A stretch of 64,000 bases of DNA from Caulobacter sp. FWC26 (GTDB taxonomy: Bacteria; Pseudomonadota; Alphaproteobacteria; Caulobacterales; Caulobacteraceae), in contig NZ_CP033875.1 of assembly GCF_002742645.2 (NCBI RefSeq), forward strand, positions 3,140,001-3,204,000, written 5' to 3'. Position 1 is the first letter of the stretch, and the number at the start of each line of letters is the position of its first letter. Positions 33,524 to 41,279 of the stretch are shown here, piece by piece. The notes under the pieces were generated by a model. That model saw only the letters and a program-made list of their open reading frames with translations, searched no databases and had not been told where the DNA came from. A program made the translations under genes and the position numbers.

Positions 33524-34993
33524 TGCGGGTCGTGCGACTGACGTCCGAGATCGATTTCGCCGGGTGGCGGTCTGCGGCCAGGGCCCTACGAGCGCAGGGC
33601 GTCGAGCCGCAAGCGTTGGTGTGGACGGTGGAACGAGACCTGTTCTCGCCCCCCCCTGGCGGGGGATGGGGGAGACGGTATCCACGCCGCCCGCTCAACC
33701 TCCGCCCCGCAGGACGAAAAGGGCTTCACCGTCCCCGCCGCCTTTCTCGAACTTGCCGAGCAGGTGATCCTGCATCGGTCGCCCGACCGCCTCGCCCTGC
33801 TTTATCGTATCCTCTGGCGGCTGGGACGCGAGCCTCGCCTGATCGAGAATCCCGCCGATCCTGACTTGGCCCGCGCCCGGGACATGGCCAAGGCCGTCAG
33901 TCGCGCCGCGCACAAGATGAAGGCCTTCGTCCGCTTCCGCCTGATCGAAGGTCCCCCCAAAGAGACTTACGCGGCGTGGTTCGAGCCGGCTCATCGTGTG
34001 ACCGAAGCCACGGCCCCCTTCTTCGCGCGTCGTTTCTCAAACATGGACTGGACGATCCTGACACCGGACGCCTGCGTGGCGTGGGACGGCGAACGCCTGA
34101 CGGTCTCTGAAGGCGCCGATCCCGCCGACGCGCCGTCCGAGGACGCGCAGGAAGCGCTTTGGCGAACCTACTACGCCTCCATCTTCAATCCCGCCCGCCT
34201 GAACCCTCGGCAGATGCGCCAGGAGATGCCAAAACGCTATTGGCGGAACCTGCCGGAGGCGACGCTCATTCCGGCCCTCATCGAAGCGGCCGAGCACCGC
34301 GCCGCCGCCATGGTCGAGACACCGCCCCGCCCTCCCTCCGTGCGCGTGCTCAAGGCAGCCCAGCGCCATGCGCGGGACGCATCATTCGGCGCGGGGACGC
34401 CGACGACGCCGGAGGCGGTCGAGGCGGGGGTGAGCGTTTGCCGCCGATGCGATCTCTGGCGTGACGCGACCCAGGGCGTCCCGGGCGAAGGCCCATCGAA
34501 CGCGCCCCTGATGTTTGTCGGCGAACAACCCGGCGATCAAGAAGACCTTGCGGGCCGCCCCTTCGTAGGCCCCGCAGGACAGCTCTTTGACCGAGCACTG
34601 GCCGAGGCCGGCGTTCCGCGCGAACGCGTCTACGTCACAAACGCGGTCAAGCACTTCAAGCACGACGCTCGCGGCAAGCGCCGTGTTCACAAGACACCGA
34701 CACAGGGCGAAGTCAGCGCCTGCCGTTGGTGGCTGGACGCCGAGCGGAGGCTCGTGAGGCCCCGCGTCACCGTGATGCTCGGCGCGACCGCGGCCCTTGG
34801 CGTGATCGGCCGCCCAACGCGGGTCGTCGAAGCAAGAGGACAGCCTTTGGGCTTGCCGGATCACACCCAGGGCTTGGTGACCTTTCACCCTGCCTATCTT
34901 CTCCGGCTTTCGGATCCGGCAGCGCGGCGCGCGGCCTACCAGAGCTTCGTCCACGATCTGAGGCTGGCGGGCGAACTGTCCGGAATGACCTGA
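33523..34993 (+). pseudogene. udgX: DUF4130-UdgX fusion (uracil-DNA glycosylase superfamily), frameshifted
   Basis: The start ATG at 33523 shares a base with the radical SAM stop (TAATG). The first part (VVRLTSEIDFAGWRSAARAL, PQALVWTVE) is in one frame. From about 33690 onward the protein continues in the next frame (FTVPAAFLELAEQVILHRSP) through DUF4130 (SNMDWTILTP, RQMRQEMPKRYWRNL) and a complete UdgX domain: GEQPGDQEDLAGRPFVGPAG, the R-loop KRRVHKTP (His is the covalent uracil acceptor in UdgX) and HPAYLLRL. The break is at a C8 tract and G-rich palindrome near 33649-33672. One extra base explains it. The UDG half could still be made from an internal start. Confidence 0.83.
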
Positions 34994-35080
34994 GCCCCGC
35001 CCTTCCCCACGAGCGAAAGAGGCCCCGCCTATGACCTCTCGCCTCAAACCCGACGCAAGCGCCCAGTCAGTCCGAAAACG

Positions 35081-35109
35081 AAAAAAGCCCGGACAAACGC
35101 CGGGCTTTT
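35081..35109 (-). terminator. Terminator of tRNA-His
   Basis: Read on the minus strand, AAAAGCCCGG and CCGGGCTTTT (35083-35092 and 35100-35109) form a stem with a 7-base loop, followed by TTTTTTCG. It lies 14 bases after the tRNA 3' end. Confidence 0.85.
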
Positions 35110-35122
35110 CAAAGGCTTGCGA

Positions 35123-35199
35123 TGGTACCAGCTCTCGGGCTCGAACCGAGGACCTCTAGATCCACAATCTAGCGCTCTAACCAACTGAGCTAAGCCGGC
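35123..35199 (-). tRNA. tRNA-His (GTG)
   Basis: 77 bases with encoded CCA. D-arm GCTCAGTTGGTTAGAGC, anticodon stem CTAGA/TCTAG around TTGTGGA giving anticodon GTG, T-arm CTCGG-TTCGAGC-CCGAG. The acceptor pairs GCCGGCT with AGCTGGT and includes G1-U72 and G4-U69. The discriminator is A73, and the base before position 1 is A, so no G-1 is encoded. This matches the unusual alphaproteobacterial tRNA-His class in place of the near-universal G-1:C73. Confidence 0.96.
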
Positions 35200-35266
35200 T
35201 CATCGCGAGGCGTTGTCTTTAGTGGGATCGTTCGCCGGGATCAAGCACCGATCCCGATGTTTTGAA

Positions 35267-35301
35267 CGGAAAACGCCCCGGAGCCGAAACTCCGGGGCGT
35301 T
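35267..35301 (-). terminator. Terminator of the exbB-exbD-tonB operon
   Basis: AACGCCCCGGAG (35272-35283) pairs perfectly with CTCCGGGGCGTT (35290-35301). On the minus strand the stem is followed by TTCCG. It lies 27 bases after the tonB stop. Confidence 0.8.
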
Positions 35302-35327
35302 CCTTAACTTTCGCCTTGCTCCAGGCC

Positions 35328-36059
35328 CTATTGCGGGACTTGGAACACCAGCGGGACGGTCACCTGGCCACCATCGACGGGCGCGCCGTCGAGGGTCTTC
35401 GGCTTCATCCGGAACAGGCGCGACAAGCGGATAGCCGCATCGCCGAAGCCCATGTCCGCCGGCGATTCGGAAACCACCGAGCAGCCTTCCAGAGTGCCCT
35501 TGGCCGTCACGGTGCACGAGATCGTCGCGCGACCGCTGACTTCCATCCGCTGAGCACGGTCCGGATAGTACCGGGCCATGTCGTCGCCGGAGGGCTTACG
35601 AGCCCAGTCCGGACGGGTGATGACCGAGGCGCGCGCCGGCGGGTTCGAAGGAACCGGCGGAGCGGCCGAGATCACCGGCGGAGCCGTCTGTTCCACACGC
35701 TTTTCAACGGGCGGAATCGGCAGCGGCGGCGGCGGCGTCACGTCCGGCGGCGGAGCCACCGGGGGACGCGGCTGAACCACGGCCGGAGGCGGCGGAGGTT
35801 CGTTGGTCGGAGGCGGCGGCGGCGGAGGCGGCGGCGGCGGCGGAGGCGGAGGCGGAAGCTCCACCACCGTCGCATCGTCCGAGTACTCCTGGAACACGGC
35901 TTCGAACTTTTGCTTCGCGAGGTACGCGAAGAGAAGCGCGTGCAGACCAACCACCACAGTCAGGGCGACACCGAAAGGACCGAAGCCCTTCTTGCGACGC
36001 GGACCATCCGAAGTGAGCGGATCGTAACGGCGATGCTCGGGCGTATTTTGATCAGCCAT
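35328..36059 (-). CDS. tonB: TonB energy transducer (copy 2, exb operon)
   Basis: 243 residues. The single membrane helix (about 27-49, FGPFGVALTVVVGLHALLFA) keeps His40 but has Val in place of the Ser of SxxxH. Then comes a run of 16 prolines near residues 70-85 and further Pro-rich spacer, and a TonB_C domain (about 155-243: ARYYPDRAQRMEVSGRATIS, VTAKGTLEGCSVVSESPADM). It follows exbD by 10 bases, so it should form the TonB-ExbB-ExbD complex that energises outer-membrane receptors such as the one at 49757-52705. Confidence 0.93.
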   Translation of the reverse strand: MADQNTPEHRRYDPLTSDGPRRKKGFGPFGVALTVVVGLHALLFAYLAKQKFEAVFQEYSDDATVVELPPPPPPPPPPPPPPPPTNEPPPPPAVVQPRPPVAPPPDVTPPPPLPIPPVEKRVEQTAPPVISAAPPVPSNPPARASVITRPDWARKPSGDDMARYYPDRAQRMEVSGRATISCTVTAKGTLEGCSVVSESPADMGFGDAAIRLSRLFRMKPKTLDGAPVDGGQVTVPLVFQVPQ

Positions 36060-36069
36060 GCATCACCCC

Positions 36070-36504
36070 CTACTGACTATCATCCCGCCCGACGAGCGCC
36101 ACGCTGTAGAAGCCGTTATCCTGGAGAGTGTTCATCACCTCCATGAAAGCCCCATAGCGAACCTTTTCGTCGGCCCGGATGAAAATGCGCTCCTTCGTCG
36201 GATCGCGGCGGCCCATGCTCTTGGTGATGTCGTAGCCCAGCTCATCGATGCTGGTCTCGTTATCACCAAGGTAGAGCTGCCCCGACTGCTTGATCGAGAC
36301 GTAAACCGGCTTGGATGGTGGCGGCGATGACTTCGCCACCGCCGGCGGCAGGTTCACTTCGACCGACACGGAGGCCAGCGGAGCCGCCACCATGAAGATG
36401 ATCAGGAGCACCAGCATAACGTCCACGAAGGGCGTAACGTTGATCTCGCTGTTCTGTTCGACGTTGAACCTGTCGCCACCACCGCCTGAAAGTTTGGCGG
36501 CCAT
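36070..36504 (-). CDS. exbD: ExbD proton-channel protein
   Basis: 144 residues. One membrane helix near the N-terminus contains the essential Asp (INVTPFVDVMLVLLIIFMVA). The periplasmic domain follows (VEVNLPPAVAKSSPPPSKPV, YVSIKQSGQLYLGD, RIFIRADEKVRYGAFMEVMN). With ExbB it uses the proton gradient to move TonB. It is five bases after exbB and ten bases before tonB in one operon. Confidence 0.95.
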   Translation of the reverse strand: MAAKLSGGGGDRFNVEQNSEINVTPFVDVMLVLLIIFMVAAPLASVSVEVNLPPAVAKSSPPPSKPVYVSIKQSGQLYLGDNETSIDELGYDITKSMGRRDPTKERIFIRADEKVRYGAFMEVMNTLQDNGFYSVALVGRDDSQ

Positions 36505-36509
36505 GGGTG

Positions 36510-37418
36510 TTACGCCCCCTTGTCGAGCTGGCGCGAGATGGCGTTCATCAGTTCAGCAACGAAACCTTCCGAACGCGTGCCGTAGGCCGAGATGCGGGTC
36601 TGGAAGTAGTTGTAGAAGATAACGGCCGGGATAGCGGCGAACAGACCGATACCGGTGGCGAGCAGGGCTTCAGCGATACCCGGCGCGACGACGGCGAGGT
36701 TGGTCGTGTTGGTGTTCGCGATGCCGATGAACGAGGTCATGATGCCGTACACGGTACCGAACAGACCGATGAACGGACCACCCGAACCGACCGAGGCCAG
36801 GAACACCATGCCGCCCGACAGGCGCTTGGCCAGCGAGGCTTGAACGGCGTTGATGGCGTAGGTGGCGCGAGCCAGCGTCGAGTCGCGGTGTTCGCCGCCA
36901 ACGGCGAGGCCGGCTTGGCGCGACAGCTCAACTTCCTGCGAGGCGGCGGCGGCCATGTCGGCCATCGGGTTGCCTTCGAATTCTTCCGACGAGCTGATGC
37001 GCGCGATGTCGGCGATCGAGCGAGCGCCGCGGAAGGCTTCCAGGAACTTGTCCGACTGCTTGTTCAGGGCGGCGAACTCGAAAATCTTGGTGAGCAGCAG
37101 CACCCACGAGAAAACCGAGGCCAGGATCAGGCCGATCATGACGACCTTAACGACCACGCCGGCGGCCAAGAACATGCCGACCGGGGTCAGCGAGTGGCTG
37201 GGCTTCGCCTCGCCGCCTTCTTCGGCGGGAGCGGCTTCCGGAGCCGGGGCCGGAGCAGCGGCGTCCGCGGCCGGAGCGGCGGCGGCGTCGGCGGGCTTAG
37301 CTTCCGCGGAGGCGGCGGCGGGAGCCGCGGCGTCCTGAGCAAAAGCCGGGGCGCTCGCCATCAGCGCCACGGCGCCGACGAGAGCGATGAGGGGGGTCTT
37401 CCGTTTAATGTCGAGCAT
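36510..37418 (-). CDS. exbB: ExbB/TolQ/MotA-type proton channel with Ala/Pro-rich N-terminal extension
   Basis: 302 residues from the ATG at 37418; the open frame to 37679 is not credible. A signal peptide (LVGAVALMASAPAFAQ) is followed by about 45 residues rich in Ala, Pro and Glu, then three membrane helices with GSGGPFIGLFGTVYGIMTSF and AEALLATGIGLFAAIPAVIF. The cleaved N-terminal extension is typical of alphaproteobacterial ExbB. It leads the exbB-exbD-tonB operon and powers TonB-dependent uptake. Confidence 0.93.
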   Translation of the reverse strand: MLDIKRKTPLIALVGAVALMASAPAFAQDAAAPAAASAEAKPADAAAAPAADAAAPAPAPEAAPAEEGGEAKPSHSLTPVGMFLAAGVVVKVVMIGLILASVFSWVLLLTKIFEFAALNKQSDKFLEAFRGARSIADIARISSSEEFEGNPMADMAAAASQEVELSRQAGLAVGGEHRDSTLARATYAINAVQASLAKRLSGGMVFLASVGSGGPFIGLFGTVYGIMTSFIGIANTNTTNLAVVAPGIAEALLATGIGLFAAIPAVIFYNYFQTRISAYGTRSEGFVAELMNAISRQLDKGA

Positions 37419-37986
37419 CTGTCGCCAGTTCCTGATTGGTCTAGCACGTTTGGACCGAGGGTCGTCGCGCGAGAGCGTCTCCACCCTAACTCTGAATAGC
37501 CCGCCTGGAGGTCGATAACTCTCCCCCCGGACGGACCCGCTTCGCTGCGCTCGACCCGTTACGCCCCTCACGAGGACCAAGCCTCCAGAAGGATCGTTTC
37601 GAAGCGCGTGCAACCGAAGCCTCCAATGAGGCTTCGGCCTTACCGCAATGTTAGAATTGCGGCTGGGGTCCTTTGGCAACCCCTTTTCGCACCGTCAAGG
37701 GTCTGAATTGGGCACAAATTCATCGTCAGCCCCCCACGCCCCCGGGCTTTGCCGCGCTGCACAAAAGAGTTTTCCGGATTTAAGGGCGGTTTTTCCCTAC
37801 CAACGAGAAAAACCATGCTGCACTGCAGCAAGGCAACAAAACGCGGGTCTGTGAAGAAAGGCGCCTGTCTCTGCGGCAGGTAGGCCCCCGAAGCCCGGCG
37901 ATCAAGCGTCGCGGTCATAAAAATGAGATATCGGCCAACGGGCGAGCCCGGCGGCCTGAACTTCCAAAATCAGGAAGATTGGAAGG
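37419..37986 (-). promoter_or_regulatory. Long leader and promoter region of exbB (568 bases, no gene)
   Basis: No gene is supported; a 92-residue open frame (37640-37918, minus) has no family features. Two structures stand out: a perfect 10-bp hairpin (CCGAAGCCTC 37614-37623, loop CAAT, GAGGCTTCGG 37628-37637) and an inverted repeat CCGCAAT-N6-ATTGCGG at 37643-37662. On the minus strand, TTGCCA (about 37675-37680) and TCTAAC within the second repeat could be -35 and -10 elements, giving a leader of about 220 bases before exbB. The promoter call is tentative. Confidence 0.4.
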
Positions 37987-38062
37987 TGGTGCCTGGGGCC
38001 GGAATCGAACCAGCGACACGCGGATTTTCAATCCGCTGCTCTACCAACTGAGCTACCCAGGC
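37987..38062 (-). tRNA. tRNA-Phe (GAA)
   Basis: 76 bases with encoded CCA. Acceptor GCCTGGG/CCCAGGC, D-arm GCTCAGTTGGTAGAGC, anticodon stem GCGGA/TCCGC around TTGAAAA giving anticodon GAA, T-arm GCTGG-TTCGATT-CCGGC. A short CTTCC/GGAAG hairpin follows on the minus strand (about 37961-37977) and may terminate it. Confidence 0.97.
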
Positions 38063-38161
38063 ATCCGGGCTTTGACGGGCAAACCCGCCGTGGCGAACTC
38101 GCTGTGCAGCGAGGAGCCGGGTCTATAGGGGAGGCGCGAAAGGAAGTCCAGCGCCGTTTTA

Positions 38162-38335
38162 TCATTCCCTGTTGATGTCTTCGGATAGCGGATTTTCCAC
38201 GTCGTCATCCCCGCCGGCGACGACATAGCGACCATTCAGCCAACGCTGCAGATCGACGTCAGCGCAGCGTTTGGAGCAGAAGGGCCGAAAGCCCGGATCG
38301 ACGGGTTTCGCGCAGATCGGACACTTGGCGCTCAT
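38162..38335 (-). CDS. yacG: DNA gyrase inhibitor YacG, zinc ribbon
   Basis: 57 residues. The four zinc-binding Cys are in MSAKCPICAKPV and FCSKRCADVD; the DLQRWLNGRYVV block is the YacG signature. In E. coli YacG binds GyrB and inhibits gyrase. Its ATG overlaps the RNase stop (ATGA), placing it last in an infA-maf-RNase-yacG group, an order I recall as common in alphaproteobacteria. Confidence 0.93.
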   Translation of the reverse strand: MSAKCPICAKPVDPGFRPFCSKRCADVDLQRWLNGRYVVAGGDDDVENPLSEDINRE

Positions 38336-39393
38336 TCGGCGTGCACCTCGATACGGTCGGCGGGCCAAGCGGAATCGGCTTCAACGGTGAACCGCCTGCC
38401 GAGCCGTTCGGCGACCCCCTCGTCGAGTTCCGCAAGAAAAGCCTGGGCCGCGCCCGGCGCACAACGCGCCCTGAGTCGGCCGCCGGGATTGGCTCGTCCC
38501 TCGCGCTCCAAGGCCCGCGCGAGTCGCCGCGCGACGTAGCGGGGATTGGGTTCGCCTTGCGCCCCAATCATACGCTCGAGAATCGGAGGAGACCGCCGAG
38601 GGACGATCATCTCCAGAGTGCCAAATTTGCTGATCGCACCGATTCCCACGCCCGGGTTGTCCGGCGCGAAGGCGTTGCGCGCCGCCGTGGTCAGCGCTTG
38701 GGCGTCGTGGCCGCGTCCGACGAGATCAAACACGACGATGCCGGCCAGGCCTTTCAAGCGCAGGACCCGCGCGGCCACGTTGATCGCCGCCATATTGGCC
38801 AGGCGCGCGGCCCGCTTTGAATCGCCTCCTTCGCGCGCGCCAAGATCCACATCGATCGCGGTGAGCGCCCGAGTCGGCTCGACGGCGATGTCGCCGCCCC
38901 CAGGCAGACTGAAAATCGTCGCCAGCACATCGGCCTCTGCGGCCTCGACGGCGAGCAGGGCCTTGTCGCCGGTGGTCGGGGAGCCCGCTTTCACGGCGTG
39001 TCTAAGACGTTCCTCGATGGTGGGCGCTTGCGCGACGATGCGCGGCTCGCCCTGCCCCTCGGCCATGAAACGCGCCACCCCCGCCTTGTCGGCGCGCGAT
39101 GGCGTCTTGACCTCGATCTCGACGAGACCGCCCTCGATCAGGCTTGGCATGTCCAGACGCAGCGGCAGCAAGAGATCCGCCCCGCCGGGCAGTTGAACGA
39201 AGGCCGATGCGAAGGCCTTTTCGATCTTTCGCACCCGCGCGACGCCCCGCACGCCCTCGGCGTTCAACGGATCATCGCCTGGCCACTCGACCATCAGGCG
39301 CTCGGGACGTCCGTCCAGCGTCACCACGCCAACGGTCTCTCCCACGCCCTTATGAAGATAGGCGCGACGCTCGCTGGGGCCCTTGGTGGTCAT
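38332..39393 (-). CDS. Short ribonuclease E/G family protein
   Basis: 353 residues from the ATG at 39393; the upstream extension overlaps maf and is rejected. An S1-like N-terminal region (VGVVTLDGRPERLMVEWPGD) precedes the RNase E/G core, with LAGIVVFDLVG matching the first catalytic Asp block and APDNPGVGIGAISKFGTLEM matching the second, where the Asp is kept. In the first block the second Asp of RNase E (IDFIDM) is Gly, and the CPxC zinc-link is absent. It is much shorter than RNase E, so activity may be restricted. It overlaps both maf and yacG by four bases. Confidence 0.85.
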   Translation of the reverse strand: MTTKGPSERRAYLHKGVGETVGVVTLDGRPERLMVEWPGDDPLNAEGVRGVARVRKIEKAFASAFVQLPGGADLLLPLRLDMPSLIEGGLVEIEVKTPSRADKAGVARFMAEGQGEPRIVAQAPTIEERLRHAVKAGSPTTGDKALLAVEAAEADVLATIFSLPGGGDIAVEPTRALTAIDVDLGAREGGDSKRAARLANMAAINVAARVLRLKGLAGIVVFDLVGRGHDAQALTTAARNAFAPDNPGVGIGAISKFGTLEMIVPRRSPPILERMIGAQGEPNPRYVARRLARALEREGRANPGGRLRARCAPGAAQAFLAELDEGVAERLGRRFTVEADSAWPADRIEVHAE

Positions 39394-39995
39394 GGGCGGT
39401 ACCCCAGTCCGGACAGGAGATTGAGCGTCTCGTACAGCGGCAGCCCCACCACGCTGGGATAGGAGCCCTGCAGGTCGGTGATGAAACCGCCGGCCAGACC
39501 CTGGACGCCATAGCCGCCCGCCTTGCCGCGCCATTGACCGCTCGCGACATAGCTGTCCCTTTCGGCCTCGGAGAGCCGCTTGAAGCCGACCTTGGTCTCG
39601 ACCAGACGAGTCGCTGTCCGCCCGCCGGGAGCGATCAGCGCGACCCCGGTCAGAACCTTGTGGTTCCGGCCAGACAGCAGCCTGAGACAATAGAGAACGT
39701 CGGCTTCGGTCTCGGCCTTGGGCAGAATACGCCTGCCAACGGCCACCACGGTGTCGGCGGCGAGGACGAAATCCTCCGGCGCGCGCGCGGCGACCACACG
39801 GGCTTTCTCAAGCGCGAGTCTCAGCGCGTGACGACGCGGGGTTTCGTCGCGAAGAGGCGTTTCGTCGATGTCGGCGGGATCAACACGGTCGGGGGTGACA
39901 CCGACCTGGGCGAGCAGATCAAGGCGCCGGGGGCTCGCACTGGCCAGCACCAGCGCCGGCCCGGCGGCCACTTGGGCGGCCGTCGTCGGAGCCAT
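39390..39995 (-). CDS. maf: Maf-like nucleotide pyrophosphatase
   Basis: 201 residues. Motifs of the family: LVLASASPRRLDLLAQVG, the catalytic AADTVVAV, LSGRNHKVLTGVAL and GKAGGYGVQGLAGGFI. Maf proteins hydrolyse non-canonical or methylated nucleoside triphosphates and delay septation in some bacteria. The gene begins eight bases after the infA stop and overlaps the RNase gene by four bases. Confidence 0.95.
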   Translation of the reverse strand: MAPTTAAQVAAGPALVLASASPRRLDLLAQVGVTPDRVDPADIDETPLRDETPRRHALRLALEKARVVAARAPEDFVLAADTVVAVGRRILPKAETEADVLYCLRLLSGRNHKVLTGVALIAPGGRTATRLVETKVGFKRLSEAERDSYVASGQWRGKAGGYGVQGLAGGFITDLQGSYPSVVGLPLYETLNLLSGLGYRP

Positions 39996-40002
39996 CGGCG
40001 TC

Positions 40003-40221
40003 TTACTTGAAGCGGTAGGTGATACGGCCCTTGGTCAGGTCGTAGGGGGTCATCTCGACCAGCACCTTATCTCCCGCCAGGACGCGAATACGATTCTTGC
40101 GCATCTTGCCGGCGGTGTGCGCGATGATCTCGTGGTCGTTTTCCAGCTTCACGCGAAACGTGGCGTTCGGCAGCAGTTCGCTGACCGTACCGGGAAACTC
40201 GAGCAGTTCTTCCTTAGCCAT
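40003..40221 (-). CDS. infA: Translation initiation factor IF-1
   Basis: 72 residues, the exact IF-1 length: [40 protein letters not shown] and [20 protein letters not shown]. It binds the ribosomal A site during initiation. It leads the infA-maf-RNase-yacG operon and has a 96-base gap to the phosphatase gene. Confidence 0.98.
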   Translation of the reverse strand: MAKEELLEFPGTVSELLPNATFRVKLENDHEIIAHTAGKMRKNRIRVLAGDKVLVEMTPYDLTKGRITYRFK

Positions 40222-40317
40222 CAGGCCTCTCAAAGGGACGAATCGGATAGCCGCGAGCGTACGCCCGACAGGGTTGTCGGGGCGAGCCGTTCGCGGCGAG
40301 GCGCCTCTATAGCGCAA

Positions 40318-40776
40318 TTACCCCCCGAACGTCGATGGCGCGCCGAAACGTTGCTTGATCGCGGCCGCGAGGGCGTCTCGCACCTCGCGATAGGCCTCTA
40401 GGCGGGCCTCTCGCGAACCGTCGCTCAGAGTGGGATCGTGTGTCGGCCAGTACTCGATCTCGACCGATCGGTCGCGAGACAGCTCAACCGCGCGGTGCTG
40501 GGCTTCGGGCGTGAGGGAAACCACCACGTCGAAGCTGTCGTCCTCGAGCTCAGCAAAGGTCTTGGGCTTGTGGCCAGAAACGTCCAGGCCCAGTTCGTCC
40601 ATGACCGCTACGACAAAGGGATCTATCCCCTCCCCCGCCGGATCGGACTTGAGGCCGCACGAGTCGACGAAGGCGCGCGTCCCGTAGAACCGCTTGAACA
40701 GTCCCTCGGCCATCGGCGAGCGCACGCGGTTGTAGTTGCAGGTGAACAGCACCGCGTCCGGCAACGGCTGCGACAC
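40318..40776 (-). CDS. Low-molecular-weight tyrosine phosphatase/ArsC-like protein
   Basis: 152 residues. The catalytic P-loop CNYNRVRS (Cx5R) is at residues 13-20 and the general-acid block is EYWPTHDPT. It contains a further Cys in VDSCGL, so thioredoxin-linked arsenate reductase chemistry or protein-tyrosine phosphatase activity are both possible. It follows the UPF0262 gene by two bases, in the order hisD-UPF0262-phosphatase, and no ars genes are near, which favours a housekeeping phosphatase. Confidence 0.88.
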   Translation of the reverse strand: MSQPLPDAVLFTCNYNRVRSPMAEGLFKRFYGTRAFVDSCGLKSDPAGEGIDPFVVAVMDELGLDVSGHKPKTFAELEDDSFDVVVSLTPEAQHRAVELSRDRSVEIEYWPTHDPTLSDGSREARLEAYREVRDALAAAIKQRFGAPSTFGG

Positions 40777-40778
40777 GA

Positions 40779-41258
40779 TCAGCCCCGCCAGTGCAGCGCG
40801 CAGATCAGGGTGAACAGGCGACGCGCTGTATCGAGGTCCGTCTTGACCTTGCCCTCCAGTCGCTCGCGCAGAAGGTTGGAGCCTTCGTTGTGCAGGCCCC
40901 GCCGCCCCATGTCCAAGGCTTCAATCTGCTGGGGCGAAGAGTTGCGGATCGCCGAATAGTAGCTGTCGCAGATCAGGAAATAGTCCTTGATCACGCCGCG
41001 AAACGGCGAGAGCGACAGCAGGTGCCGGCGCTCGTAGCCCGCCCCGGCGATATCGAAGGCCAGGCGGTTCTCGATCAGCGACAGCCGCACGTCATAGGGC
41101 CCCTCGCCGGCCTCGGCAGGCTCGAAATAGTTGCCCTCGAGCAGGTCGAAGATCGCCACCTGGCGCTCCTGCTCTTGATCGCGCGAGGCGGCCGCAAGGC
41201 TCTCCTCGTCGATCTCGATCGACTTGATCCGTTGGCTGGCGCGGGCGTCTGTGTTCAT
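40779..41258 (-). CDS. UPF0262 family protein
   Basis: 159 residues. The sequence matches the alphaproteobacterial UPF0262 family usually encoded after hisD: RIKSIEIDEESLAAASRDQE, IFDLLEGNYFEPA, LLSLSPFRGVIKDYFLICDS and YYSAIRNSSPQQIEALDMGR. No function is known and no cofactor motif is visible. It lies 21 bases after hisD and two bases before the phosphatase gene. Confidence 0.9.
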   Translation of the reverse strand: MNTDARASQRIKSIEIDEESLAAASRDQEQERQVAIFDLLEGNYFEPAEAGEGPYDVRLSLIENRLAFDIAGAGYERRHLLSLSPFRGVIKDYFLICDSYYSAIRNSSPQQIEALDMGRRGLHNEGSNLLRERLEGKVKTDLDTARRLFTLICALHWRG

Positions 41259-41279
41259 CTGGCGCGGGAGGTTCGCGCG

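Noticed and set aside
35806..35860. GGC-rich triplet run in the tonB gene as a possible expansion repeat
   Set aside because: It encodes the normal polyproline spacer of TonB, and the codons vary enough that a recent expansion is not indicated.
37640..37918. A 92-residue minus-strand open frame upstream of exbB
   Set aside because: No start context or recognisable features, and it spans the probable promoter and inverted repeat.
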